Source: Lactuca virosa
Lineage: Eukaryota > Streptophyta > Magnoliopsida > Asterales > Asteraceae
Direction of reading: 5' to 3'
Length of the DNA: 64,000 nucleotides
Assembly (NCBI GenBank): GCA_928212115.1
Contig: CAKMRJ010005634.1
Span: forward strand, 180,881,255-180,945,254
The position numbers and the translations under genes are program-made. Below are positions 52,650 through 64,000 of this stretch, one piece after another. Every line of letters starts with the position of its first letter. Positions within the stretch are counted from its first letter, which is position 1. The notes under the pieces were generated by a model that was given only the letters and a program-made list of their open reading frames with translations, did not search any database and was not told the DNA's origin.

Positions 52650-55104
52650 TGTAACGCCGTAGATCCGGGCAGTCATTAGTATTTAGAGACGATAAGCATC
52701 AAAAATGACTTTTTGATGGAAGATTATTTAGAAGGATTAATATATTAACCAAGTTGTAGTATATGTCTCAAGGTTTCCGGATATATAAAGAATGCCGAAA
52801 TCCGAGTTATAACGAAGAAGAAGAAGTTATGACCTGTCGAAGTTTCGCGACAAACCGGCACGGTGCCGAATGTCGTAAAAGTGAGTTTTTGATAAACTAC
52901 TTTTTAGCCTTAGTAATCTAAACGAAACTCGTAGTATTCGTTAAACCGAGGAAGTTCGATAAAAAGAACGAATCATTCGTATGAGAGAAGTTCGATTTTG
53001 TTGATTCAGTTTGAGGCAAGTTTAGTTAGATCTAACTTAGAACTCGACAGCTTAAAAAATCGAATATGATCGAGTGAGTGATTTTTAGCGACACGACCAC
53101 CTAAACAAGAATTGAAAGGTCTCGTAAATAGTAGCACAACGGTAAAAAGTCTGACAAAAACGGACGTCGGATGAAGAAGTTAGAAGTTATGAATTTTAAC
53201 GGATTTCCTGTCTCGGTCTGTTTTCAAAATAATAATATATAAAAATTAAATTCAAAATTAGCCGACGAAGTCTAAACAAAAGTTGTAGAGCGTAATTTTA
53301 CCTACGCGTGCATACAAAGAACGTTAAAAACGGAGCTCGTATGCGAAAGTTATGGATTTTAGAAGTTTTGGCGCGAAAATCGAGAAAGAAAATTCGCATA
53401 GTCACGTTTTTGCCACGTCACCTTCGCTGAAAGAGTGCCACGTGTCCGAAATTGGTGAGTCATGCGAAGCCACGTATCGCCTTCCTCGCATGACAGTAGC
53501 TGCATGTCAGATTTGATTCGACGACCGGGAGGCCAATCCGAAGCTCGCCAGCTAGACCGAGCCTCACACCGCCTTACCTCCGAGCCTCGCAGATGGACCA
53601 CTAGACCTCGGTCCAATCAGCAGCTGCCACCAAGGCCTTCGCACGTGCAGCCACCTGTGCACCCTCACTTGCGGACCCCACCACCAGACCGACTTCGGAC
53701 CCTATAAATAGAAGGGTCATGCGAACCCTCCAGGTTACTTTTGAGATTTTGCCATTTTTGACTCCTTGTTCAATATTTTTACTATCCCGACATCCCCCGA
53801 AGCCCCTGTGGTACTTATTTCCAAAGCCCGAAAACACCCCCAAGATTCCCGAGAATCCTGAAAAAATTATCTTTTCGGTTTTGAAGCCCGACCTTCGCAG
53901 AGCCCGGTTTCTCAATAAAACTCCCGGTTTTATTAGAAACAATCGTTTTAGGAAACGAATTGCTGCCCGATTTTCATTAAATCAAGTGAGTGTTGTAGTC
54001 ACTTTCATCTTACACAAAATATGAAGTTATTTTATATAAATACGTGATATGTGTATGTATGTTGTTTGTTTATTTGAGATGGATGTTGAATGAATGTTTT
54101 ATACATGTTTAAAATGATTTAAAATGTATATGTATTTTATCTTCAAATATGGCTGGTAACATGGGTAGATAAAGTATGAGGGATAAAGTACAGTATAGAT
54201 GTACGTTGGTAACTATGAATTTAGTACAGTATAGATGTACGTGGTAGCTACGGATTTAGTATGTGGCAGCTATGGACTTAGTGCATGTTATATAAACCTT
54301 GGCGACGATGTGACTTCGTGCCTATTAGATAAACCCTGGCGACTATGAGACGTAGTGCCTATTAGATAAACCCTGGCGACTATGAGTCCTAGTGCCTATT
54401 GTATAAGCACTGGCGACTATGAGACGTAGTGCCTATTGTATAAACCCTGGCGACTATGAGACGTAGTGCCTATTGTATAAACCCTGGCGACTATGAGACG
54501 TAGTGCCTATTGTATAAACCTTAGCGACTATGAGACGTAGTGCCTATTGTATAAACCCGACGACTATGTGACGTTGTGCCTGTTTGTATGAACCTTGGGC
54601 AGCGATGGACTTCGTGCCTATTCCTTAGGATGAATCCTTAGGAATGAGTGAGATTTGATTCTTAGGGTAAAACCTTAAGAAATAAATAAGATAATGGGGA
54701 TTGGGTAATTGGGTTGATTGTTTGATGTTTAAGCATAATAAATTATTTATTGTGGGTTGAAAACCCTATATGCTCACCAGGCTCCCAAGCCTTGACCCCA
54801 CTCAGTTTGTTTGTATCACAGGTATCGATACGAAGTTACTTTACACTGAGAGATTAAAAGAGATGTAGATCACTAGTGTAAGTGAGTGTAAGTTCTGTTT
54901 ATGCTTATTATTCTATATTGACGATGACATCCCAATGGTTTAAGTGAATAAAATACATTTCTTCAGAAATGATTTGATAATATAATTATCATGTTTTTAT
55001 GGGAACAAATTCCGCAACACCTTTTAAAAGGATTACTCTGATTTTATTTTAAAAAGCATAAATGAAATCGGTCTTTTCTGGCCGAGAAATTAGGGGATGT
55101 CACA
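52650..55104 (+). mobile_element. 3' LTR of element E
   Basis: 2455 bp, starting TGTAACGCCGTAGATCC and ending GGGGATGTCACA. It resembles the 5' LTR throughout but carries several short duplications (for example GAAGAAGAAGAAG near 52815 and GAAGTTAGAAGTTATG near 53176) and single-base indels. Confidence 0.85.
54290..54622 (+). repeat. 37-bp minisatellite in the 3' LTR of E
   Basis: Same array as at 50422-50757, with a similar unit number and a few private substitutions (for example GAGTCCTAGTG in one unit). Confidence 0.88.
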
Positions 55105-55109
55105 ACGAT

Positions 55110-56348
55110 TCTAAGGCAATCTCCCAACTCATGAAGACAGACTCGACGAGTTGTTTATAGAACTCGGCTAGTCATAGACTGGACACATTCATTAGATAAA
55201 GATGAAGTCGAAGAGTTTAAGGATGAACTCGGCGAGTCGGTTGAAGATGGTCCCGATGCTATGGTTGAAGGTGAACTCGTCGAGTTCTTGATAGACTCGA
55301 CGAGTAGAGTCGGGGGTTGTATCATTTTGAAAGGATAGGGACTCGACGAGTTGGTGGACCAACTCGGCGAGTCAAGTCAACTGGATGTTGACTTTGGCAT
55401 GAGTTTGACCTTGACTTTGACTTGGATTTGGATTGACCCTTGTAAGGATTATGTGTATGCAATAGTAATCGGAAAAGGTTGTTGTGTAGGGATTGGGGAG
55501 TAGAGACGAGTCGATCCCCATGCCGAGTACCGTGCAGATACTACACGGCATTGAGGTGAGTTACCTTCGAGTAGCGGTGGGTCTACGGCCATAATGCCGG
55601 CCCACTAGTAGGAGTTGTATGTTAGGTGATTGTCTTTGTGATATTCACCTAGGTTTGCTGCTACCTAATATGTTTATGTGCTAGCATGATATGCTATATG
55701 TGATAGTGGTAGTATGGAGGGAATAGTCCCCAAGTTCAGTTGTTAGGACCGAAGGGTAGGTCGGGCACCCCATATATGCCCGTCAGTATGTTATGTTATG
55801 ATATATGTGGTAGTAGTAGCAGGAGTGAGATAGTCCCCAGAGTTCAGTTATTAGGACCGATGGGTAGGTCAGCACCCCATAATGGCTTGACATGGGTAGT
55901 TTAGCACCCCAGAATGGCTTGACATGGGTAGGTCAGCACTCCAGAACTGCTTGACAGGGTAGGTCGGCACCCCAGAATGGCCGGACCGGGTAGGCCAGGC
56001 ACCCAGAATTGCCCGGCAGTATGTTTTGTTATGATATTGTATGGTATGTGGTATGATGGGGGAACACACTAAGCTTCGTGCTTACAGTTTTCAGTTTTGT
56101 TTCAGGTACCTCTTCAGCGAAGGGGAAGGAGCCGGCGCGGTAGCGACACATCACACACACGCAGGATTTCCGCACTATGAGATTTCTTGGGATTTTACTC
56201 TGACATTGTCACTATTTTACGATATGATTTTGAGATATGAGATTATGGTTTTATGAAATGATATGACTCAATTATGTTTTTTTATAAATGTTTTCCAAAT
56301 TGTTATAGGAAAAATGGAATTTTTGGTCTTGAAATTTGGGACGTTACA
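55110..56348 (+). mobile_element. 5' LTR of gypsy F, right part
   Basis: Resumes F after the ACGAT duplication and ends GGGACGTTACA next to the primer site. It has ACTCG-N-CGAGT motifs at 55141, 55226, 55273, 55294, 55341 and 55361, and tandem repeats at 55735-56010. Confidence 0.72.
55735..56010 (+). repeat. Tandem repeats in the LTR of F
   Basis: A unit of roughly 107 bp containing ATAGTCCCCA...GTTCAGTT(G/A)TTAGGACCGA occurs twice, followed by about five units of roughly 32 bp around GGGTAGGTCAGCACCCCAGA with TGGCTTGACAT variants. Confidence 0.75.
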
Positions 56349-56351
56349 AGT

Positions 56352-56364
56352 TGGTATCAGAGCC
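56352..56364 (+). other. Primer binding site of gypsy F
   Basis: TGGTATCAGAGCC, exact initiator-Met tRNA complement, three bases after the LTR end. Confidence 0.85.
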
Positions 56365-57322
56365 TTAGTTTGAGGGATTCGGATACACTCTCGAGTATGT
56401 CTGAACTCAAACTGAGGACTTGGTATGAAATTTTTCAAAAGGAAAAATCATTTTTATGAAAATAGGTTGAAAAGAGAAAAGAACTTTGAAAAAGAACAAG
56501 ATGTGTGATGTGCGCGACTGGCCGACCTCAAGTAAGTTTTCCCCAAGATACCCATACGTGTTATGTTACGATATGATTTGTATATGAGAATTGCATGCAA
56601 GATTAGGGCTAAGGGTCTATGAATGATGCCTTATATGCCTATTGTTGTACATGAGAACTGCATGCTAGATTAGGGCTAAGGATCTAGGAAGATGCCTGAT
56701 ATGCCTGTTATATGTGTTTATTGAGCTACAAGATAATACTGATTAGTCAGTTATAAGATAGCTTGGATATAGTAGTTTGATTGGATTACCTAACGCCCAA
56801 ATGCTGATTGCGTTGTCCTAATAGGAGTTCTAGTTATCTTTAGTTAACTAATAAAAGAATTAGTTACATTACATATCGTGAGGATTAAATAATTTCAGAA
56901 GGTTAGGTTTAGCCCTATTTCGCAGCTCTTGTTTGAGTCCAACCGTTGTAGGGCAGGACCTCTCATTCAAAGAATTATCTAGTCTTAGTGATATGTGATG
57001 GTATTTGCAAGTTAGTTAGGTAAAGGTAGCACGGACTTCTTATGCAGCTGATGGCGGAGGGTGGGTTGGAGAGTTACCCTAGGGTAAGCCTAGGATGAGA
57101 TTAGTGCAGAGAACAATAGTAGTAAAAGGGACTTAGTGAAGTCAAGGCAATCCTCGAGGAAAGAACGGATATATGTGGAAGGTAGTATAGGCCCGTACTA
57201 CTAAAAGCCGAGGATTCGTACTCGAGTCAAGGAGGGCCGAGATGGAACTGGGAAACTTGTAGAGTGTATAAGACCTCCCTAGGTTTATGTATGATTCTGA
57301 CAATTATGTGTTACGTTTCAGA
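56365..57322 (+). other. Leader of gypsy F
   Basis: Non-coding by eye, somewhat repetitive near 56580-56720 (two copies of TGAGAA(T/C)TGCATGC(A/T)AGATTAGGG). No ORF that I trust. Confidence 0.5.
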
Positions 57323-57421
57323 ATGGTGATCATCACACGTCATGGAGGGGGAGATTCAGGATCAGGATTCTAGTTCAAGATCGGGCTCGGGGGCAGGTTC
57401 CGAGCCAGTGGACGAGGGATT
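57323..57421 (+). pseudogene. gag: Start of gypsy F gag, interrupted
   Basis: The first plausible frame after the leader (MVIITRHGGGDSGSGF) hits a TAG after 16 codons. The following codons stay in the same style (Gly/Ser/Arg-rich), as in plant gypsy Gag N-termini. Element G cuts the frame at 57421. The call rests mainly on position. Confidence 0.35.
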
Positions 57422-58156
57422 TGTTGGGTTTTGAGCATTCTAACACTCCTATGGTGTACATGCAACCCTATAAACCTTGGATCTATGTTTTCTCTATTAT
57501 ACATGCAAATATTAACTATACCAAGGTTTCATCCTAACTAGCATATTATGAAGCACCTATACTACAAAGTTCTAGTTAGATGACATACCTTTTGATGTAG
57601 CTTGATGTCTTCAAGCTTTAAGAGCTTAGCCCCAATAGTGTGGAAGCCTCAAATAGAATCACAAATCACCAAAACACCTTGGAAGAACTTGAGAGAATAT
57701 GTATGCACACTAAAATCGGCCCCCTCTATTTTCACACACTTGCGCCAATTTTGTGAGCCAAGGACCCCTTTATATATTATGGAGGATTAGGGTTACATCC
57801 ATGTAAACCCTAATACCCATGACCTTTCATTTACATAGGATCCATGGGTTAAAAGCTCCATGGACCATCCATGAAAGCTTAGCCCAACCTAAATGAACTT
57901 GGCCCATTCCATATATATAAGAGTCCATATTTAATTAGTTCTTTTGATCACTAATTAATTCTTGATCAATACTAATTAAATAATATGATTCCATATCATA
58001 TATTAGAACTTATATATATTAATATAAATCATAAATATACTATTCTCAAAAGACTATCCATATAAATTGTGCCGGTGAAGTGCAACCCAAATGGACCATG
58101 CGGGTCGGGTCAAGTACATACCAAATATAGTTATGGACTTAGACATTAATCCAACA
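57422..58156 (-). mobile_element. 3' LTR of copia G
   Basis: 735 bp, about 100 bp shorter than the A, B and D LTRs. The minus strand starts TGTTGGATTAATGTC and ends GCTCAAAACCCAACA. It has a TATATAAAGGGG box near 57768-57778. Confidence 0.83.
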
Positions 58157-58170
58157 GTCTCCCACTTGGA
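58157..58170 (-). other. Polypurine tract of copia G
   Basis: The minus strand reads CCAAGTGGGAGAC directly before the LTR start. Confidence 0.8.
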
Positions 58171-61100
58171 TAAGTCTAAAACTATTATTGAGTATGACTT
58201 CAAAACCTAACTGGCAATCGTAGCTCTTAAAGCCGCTGTCGAACTCTGACCTTGTCAATGACTTGTCCATTAGATAAGGGATCATATTTCCTCCATTCTA
58301 GATATCATATGGACTGAGACATGGATTATAATCATTCTCTCTGTCCATTTTTTGTTTCCCGATTTTCGATTTATGATGACTGACTGATTGAACAAATCAA
58401 ATCATCCTGGCTTGGCCAAGCACTCACATGTGTCATCGCTAAATCATCGAGGGGCCCACAGATATCGCTTTTATCCCGAAGGTAAAAGGAATGGATAAAC
58501 TTCGACTCATATGGCTTGTTTACTACTTGTTGAATCATACACAAAGGCACGTTTTTATAACATCGAGTTACCAATGCGTTTTCGTGCAATCAATGTATAA
58601 CCAACTCATAGTAACAACTCATATCTCTAGGTTTTAAGAATATAAGATATTATCATCTCATGATCACTCGTGATAAAATCCATGAAGTGATTCAAATGAG
58701 CGTGGGTTGAATCCAATACTCAGAACTTATGAGCACTCATGAGTGTTGTAGCACCACTTTGTCCACCAACTTGGACCTCTACAAACCAACCCATGACAGT
58801 CTTGATTCATATCTACTTCCAACATATGACCGACTGTGGATGGTTTGAATAACTTAATCATTCAGGAAGAGCGACTTAGTATTCTGGAAGTCAAAACATG
58901 CAAAGTGAAACACAAGAATAAATGAATCAAATATGGTATCAACCCTATGAATATAAATAAACACTTTTATTTATCACCATACTGATTACTCATTATTCAT
59001 TGTTTCGGTTTTATCAACTTTATACTTGAATTAAAAACACTAGTTGTCCCATGCTCCAAGCATGTACACTATGTTTTTCTTAAACAATAGCTTTGCCATA
59101 CACCAAGTATGCACTCTATGTTTGTCTATGATCCTTACTTTGTGAAATAAACCAATTGAACATAATTTCAATGATTCTAACTTCACACTCCCAAATCCTT
59201 ATCGAAAAATGTGAGAATTTCAAATTCCTATCATTTATCGAAATCTGTTTAGATTTTAAACTTATATGCACTGACCCTCCTGTAATGAATATGTACAAAG
59301 TCACAAAGACTTGTCAACAGTCATTATAAGGTATTCTAATGGAGATCAACTCCATGGAAACTAAGTCTCATATTCAAAGTGCATTGCTTTGAATATAAGG
59401 TATTCCAATGGAGATCAACTCCATGGAAATTTATATGCACTGACCCTCCTGTAATGAATATGCACTCTATGTTTATCTATGATCCTTACTTTGTGAACTA
59501 GATCGATTGAACATAATTTCACTGATTCTCTTTTCACACTTCAAATCCTTGTGTAAATGTAAGAATTCCTAACATATCGAAATCTGTTTAGATTTTAAAC
59601 TTATATGCACTGTTCCTCTTGTAATGATTATGCACAAAGCCACAAAGACTTGGCAACAATCATTACAGAGTATTCCAATGGAGAGCAATTCCATAGAAAC
59701 GATGTCTCAAATTCAAAGCGCATTGCTTTGAACATGCTTCTTGCATTAAGTCTTTAACCTTCCACAGATTGCTTCCACCTATGAAGACAACTCTATATTC
59801 CCATTTTGACTACACTTTGAACAAGAGTTGCCTCTTTTCAGACTATGTCAATATGGTCCTTCCAATATTAACAGTATACTTCCAACTATTCCTTGAGCAA
59901 CCAATCTTTGGTAAACCTTAGATTGTCCTCGACCATTGCTTAATCACTTTAGTCATATCCAATTCTAGACATTTCCCTCCTTATGCCGCAAGGCATTGGA
60001 AATTCAGAAAGGCAAATATTATAGCACATGTAATCGATCTTGTACCCAAAGCAAATGGGACACGATTCATGATGTCTCACATAAGGACATGATTCTAGAC
60101 CAGTCTTTTGCTACAATATTTTTATTTGCCATGTTTCCAAAATTTGACTACGAAGAGGGATGTCGTAATCATAATCGAATTTTGAGAACGCAATATATAG
60201 AATTTCCTTAAGTTGAACCAATCCAACATGAAATTCATATATATTCTTGACTAAAGATGATTAAGGTTCCATCTAAGCCTTTAGAACTGAAATGAAGTAT
60301 ATCCTCTCCCTTAATTATAGCAAAACAACTTTTTCAATCCCTGCAGCCTCACGAATTGAAACTTTTGTTTTCTATAATTAACATTGCTAACTTGCAACAC
60401 TAACAATAATTATCATGCTCCTACTAACATGATGATTATTAGCATAACACTTATGCTCCCACTAGCTTTGACATGTACTCAGAAATCAGCTGGACTTCTA
60501 GAAATCAATACTTTATTGACTTTCTTACCAAAGTTCAGATTTCTGATACGAGATGCTTTGATAAAACTTTATCAAAATCATACACCTTTCCTTAGATAGC
60601 ATGCATGTGTGTCTAAACAATTCAGAACTATGAAAAGGGATGCGTAATCATAGTCTCAATTGTTTAGACCTTTTGCCATCTGCTTCAAATCTACTTGGTG
60701 GAAGTGTTTCCTCACCATCATTTTCATGAATCGGAGAGAAACCTTATGACCCTTAGATTTTATGGTGTATGTGTTCTTATCCATGTGAATCGTCAAAACC
60801 ATAGTCACAAGACAAGGATAATGACAAATCCAAACTCATATGGACTGAACTTATGCAATCTTAACTTCTTGCCACCTGGCAGTACAGGGCCTGCCATTGC
60901 TTCCAAGTTGTTATGCAACCAATTGAGAACTTTCAGAACTCCTATGCAAAGCCAACTTTAACTGGAATGGGCACGAAAATGTCAACACGATAGGTTATAA
61001 ACCTCAAGTCGTGTGCTAGTGAAGAACCTCAGGTTTTATTCTTGATTAGTTCTTGAAATTCTTTTTAGGATCTTTAAGACTCCCACTATCCTCTTGACAT

Positions 61101-62559
61101 ATAAGACTATTTGCCAAATATTCAAGAGATAGTGCGGATTCTTTATCAAGACAAACACTTCACACAATTGGCCTTAGTTGGTCTTTGTTTTATCCAAAAC
61201 ATCACAACTTACCAATTTCAAATGTACAAGAGTAGGACACTTTTACTCTTACATTTGACAAGTGTTTTTAAACCTTTCTTTAAGATATGTCACTCAAGTT
61301 ACAATCTTGGAGTATGACTCTAAGAATTGTTTTGGAACGAAGTATGACTCATCTTCCTGATCTAACCATTTCAACAATTCATGACTCCTCTTCTAGTCAT
61401 AAGAATGCACTAAGATGACCTTTAGAGGACTAATTGTGATATGATTTCTAAATCATTAAGATGATCACAAACATGATACTAAAGTACTCTCCCATCTTTT
61501 CAGATTTGAGAAAGAGAAACTTTTATCTTTCTGCCTAATTTGATTCTTCCCATTCGTTCTGCCATACATTGAGACTTTTCCAATGTTTCAGAATTATACT
61601 TAAACTTGTAAGTATAACCATATTTACTAAACTTTAGTAAATCAAATAGTCTTAACGAGCTTTGTGGTGGACATGACCAGTGCACAAGAATGTGTACTCG
61701 ATCCCTTTAGTCCTTCACTGACTCACACATCCATGTGAACAAGTAATTAGTGTTGATTTTCCAATGCTTGAAAGTTCTCATTCATCATACTATTCAACTT
61801 GCATGATTCCCAGTTTCGGTCCAATTGAAACTTGGGTGATGAGGAACTTTCCTGATTTGGTAAATTTAGACACTACCACAAATGAAAGAATCAAATCCAT
61901 TTTCCAATATTGCTGTCAGTAGTGGAATCATATAAGCAACAATTTTCCCCAAATGCCATTGTAAGGATACTTCAAATAAATAAAATTAAACAATTTTCTT
62001 TTATTTTAAAACTGTGCGGAAAAACTTATCCTTACAATCCACATGAAAATTGTTGTTATCTATTCCTTAGCAATATATCATAACTTCTTAAGCAACTGCT
62101 CAAAATTCTGATGCGATCGAAATCCACCTTCGCGATCAGAATCAGCATATACTTCCTTTAAGATTTCTCTCTATTCTTTGATTCTTAAAACATCAACATG
62201 TGACCCAGTCACATCATGTAATGAGGATCTCAGAATAGAACTTAACAGAGTTAGATAATGGGCTCTACCTGATGTAGAGTCAAACTTATTGACTTTAACA
62301 TCCTTAGGTAAATTTGGCAGCTTTGCAATCAACGCCCCTTCCTTTTGGCAAAATAAACATATGGCCCTTTGGTAATGGGACTATCTCAGACTTAGCCTTC
62401 TCTTTACCATTTGGTCAACCGGGTTGACTATGGCCAATCCCTTTCCATTGGAAGAGAATGCTTTTTCTGGATTTCCAGTGTCACCATTGTCACTGTCCAT
62501 AAAGTTTTTGGGAAGTTGATCTTCTAATCAAATTTGCTTACTATCGTTCAAATCATTGC
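58171..62559 (-). pseudogene. pol: Decayed pol region of copia G
   Basis: No long ORF. 61685-61500 reads KYGYTYKFKYNSETLEKSQC and LGRKIK, a clear integrase core remnant. At 61409-61437 the same 1-nt deletion as in B and D precedes a degenerate PLK segment. RT-like traces are weak. A direct duplication of a few hundred bases lies at about 59100-59800. Confidence 0.55.
59100..59800. repeat. Tandem duplication in the interior of copia G
   Basis: Segments such as CACTCTATGTTT(G/A)TCTATGATCC, TTTAGATTTTAAACTTATATG, CTGTAATGA(A/T)TATG and GGTATTC(C/T)AATGGAGATCA occur twice or three times in the same order, with a period of roughly 330-350 bp. B and D have one copy. Confidence 0.6.
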
Positions 62560-62910
62560 TGATTCAGCAGCACCAAGCAATAGATATGATCATTAAGGTT
62601 CATGTCATAGTCTGTTTCATAGTAGTCCCAAAGGAACTCACTATGTGACTTAGAAAGTGATTGAACATCCAACTTTTCAAGACTTTGACACCAACTCTCC
62701 CGGCTTGTCAATATGTGACTTCATCTCTAAGATGTGATCACACATAGACCTTGCTTGCCATTAGGGCTTGAGTGACCTTGAACTTTGGGTTAGGGAGAAT
62801 AATTGGAGGAGGTGGAGGAAGAGAAGTATGACTTCCATGAGCCAAACTCGGGAAGTCAATTCATTAGGAAAGCTTGGTTTGGGAAGATCATTGTTGTCTA
62901 AACCAGACAT
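62560..62910 (-). pseudogene. gag: Copia G gag remnant
   Basis: Starts at Met 62910 with MSGLDNNDLPKPSFPNELTS, the same replaced N-terminus as in B and D in a decayed form. It continues through Pro/Leu-rich codons to an EMKSHIDK-like segment, with frameshifts and stops. The zinc knuckle region (about 62330-62360) is barely recognisable. Confidence 0.6.
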
Positions 62911-64000
62911 CAACAATGGGAGGAGAAATTCACGTAAGTTGATTTAAGTCCTTAATATAACACCCAATATGATATATTAAGGCTAGGACCCAACAAACTA
63001 TTTTATAACTTGGAAGAGGGATGCCGTAATCCAAGCTATAAAATATTTGAAGGTAGGTGAATGACGATTCACCAATTTCCACCAAGATAAACGAAATGTA
63101 TTATTAGGTTTTAATTGGGTTTTGAAACTCCTAGATTCTTTTGAGATTCATTGAACTTTTCAATGGCATGTTTCAATCTCGAGTGTGCCCTTCAGGTTTT
63201 GTGACTGGGATGCCGAGGATCACAAAACACAGGTGTGAAGTAACCATGCAAATATACTTGGTACCCTTAATATTTACCCCTCAATCGATGTGTCGGTTAA
63301 CCACAACACGCTCCAACGATATATGATAAACATTAAGTTACCCTTTGCCTACCTTGTTAAGTCCAGGTTAGTGTGCCGGTTAACCACACACGCTCCACTA
63401 ACAGCTTAAACAAAGTGCAAAGTGTAATTTCATGGATTAGCACCTTATTCACATTTTTCCTAAGTAACTAAGATTGGGGGAATTATAAGTGTTTAGTTAC
63501 TTAGTATTTATCATATACTTATAATGAAGGGAGAATTATAGTCCTTGTCCTACTGTTCGGCTAACGACCCTCCACCGGTCAAGGAAGCGGTGGGAGTGAG
63601 AGTGGACACCCATTAAACTGCCATTTATAGCAGTAACCTTATCCCCCCTTATAGACCGGCTTCGTGAATGAGGCCTACCTAATGGTAAGACGACTTGCTC
63701 TTATACATATAATATATTAAACTTTTAATATTAATAGTATAAGGGTTATTTAGGACATTTAAAATACTTGGTGGTTTTATCTATTATTAAACTAGACTTT
63801 TAATTTAATTAAACTCAAAACCATTATATTTATGGATTAATAATACTCTTTTAATTAAACGCTTTAATTAACTATTAATACAGTCCATAAGAGTTAATTT
63901 GAAACTCTTCAACACAACTCATAATTCCAATTATTAAAATCAAAATTCAAAACCATTTACTTAATTGTTTAAGTTATGAACCCAAGAGTTTTAGGAATTT
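62911..64000 (-). other. 5' leader of copia G, partial
   Basis: Family leader with hairpin array, TA-rich site near 63705 and AT-rich distal DNA up to the window edge. The primer-proximal ACTCG cluster would lie beyond 64000. Confidence 0.6.
63143..63504 (-). other. Hairpin array in the leader of copia G
   Basis: H0 63143-63180, H1 63284-63320 (ATCGATG/CAACGAT, one mismatch, intact GGTTAACC), H2 63367-63402 (GTTAGTG/CACTAAC, intact GGTTAACC), H3 63460-63504 (CTAAGTAACTAA/TTAGTTACTTAG). Confidence 0.6.

Larger units (their letters stand above)
48829..55104 (+). mobile_element. Non-coding LTR element E with 2.4-kb LTRs
   Basis: Complete element with ACGAT duplications at 48824-48828 and 55105-55109. 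LTRs are 48829-51208 and 52650-55104; the interior is only about 1.44 kb. It has a primer site and purine tract but no gag or pol, so it must be mobilised in trans (a LARD-like non-autonomous element). The PBS and PPT forms suggest a gypsy relative. Confidence 0.85.
47924..57421 (+). mobile_element. Ty3/gypsy element F: split 5' LTR, leader and gag start
   Basis: Plus-strand element starting TGTAGCACCCG at 47924. Its 5' LTR is 47924-48828 plus 55110-56348, interrupted by element E. The primer site TGGTATCAGAGCC at 56352-56364, a leader of about 950 bp and the start of a gag frame follow. Element G interrupts it at 57421/57422. The rest lies right of the window. Confidence 0.75.
57422..64000 (-). 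mobile_element. Copia element G, same family as A, B and D
   Basis: Minus-strand element whose 3' LTR is 57422-58156 and whose interior continues past the right edge: decayed pol, broken gag near 62560-62910 and the family leader to 64000. The primer site and 5' LTR lie outside. It is inserted in the gag start of gypsy F. Confidence 0.85.

Noticed and set aside
1..64000. tRNA, rRNA or other host RNA genes
   Set aside because: I saw none; the only tRNA-related signals are primer binding sites and one doubtful SINE.

Overview
The window is plant nuclear DNA made almost wholly of LTR retrotransposons nested in each other. I found no credible host gene. The retroelement types (Ty1/copia Angela/Tork-like and SIRE-like, Ty3/gypsy chromovirus-like), the tRNA-iMet-type primer sites (TGGTATCAGAGCC), fold-back MITEs and long (TA)n tracts point to a flowering plant. 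The many ACTCG(A/T)CGAGT motifs recall lettuce and relatives (Asteraceae, Lactuca), but that assignment rests on memory, not on a search.

Left block, 1-11986. A Ty3/gypsy element runs in from the left edge and ends with its 3' LTR at 3262-5064. It sits inside the RNase H region of copia element A (minus strand, 5065-11085). Element A in turn sits inside the integrase of an older gypsy element, whose end survives at 11086-11986. 11987-13253 is unassigned.

Middle block, 13254-40441. One copia element, B (minus strand), spans 13259-40436 and is bounded by the 5-bp target duplication GTTGG. Its 5' LTR is split into three pieces by two later insertions. C (20409-33014, minus strand, duplication TGGGC) is a SIRE-like copia element with a long extra ORF region after pol. 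D (33146-about 40318, plus strand) belongs to the same family as B.

40442-47923 is low-gene DNA with a SINE-like stretch, (TA)n and (CT)n tracts, two fold-back MITE-like elements, an LTR-like block in minus orientation and copia-LTR-like AT-rich DNA.

Right block, 47924-64000. The 5' LTR of gypsy element F is interrupted by E (48829-55104, duplication ACGAT), a non-coding element with 2.4-kb LTRs and a 1.4-kb interior. The leader and gag start of F are cut by G (57422 to the right edge, minus strand), a fourth copy of the A/B/D copia family.

Main observations. The four related copia copies (A, B, D, G) share a 5' leader with four ordered hairpins, and several stems show compensatory changes. 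Two of these hairpins display the palindrome GGTTAACC, an arrangement like a retroviral dimerisation signal. B, D and G share the same 1-nt deletion in integrase and the same replaced gag N-terminus, so they probably descend from an already defective master moved in trans. No gene in the window looks intact: nearly all coding stretches carry stops, frameshifts or lost catalytic residues.
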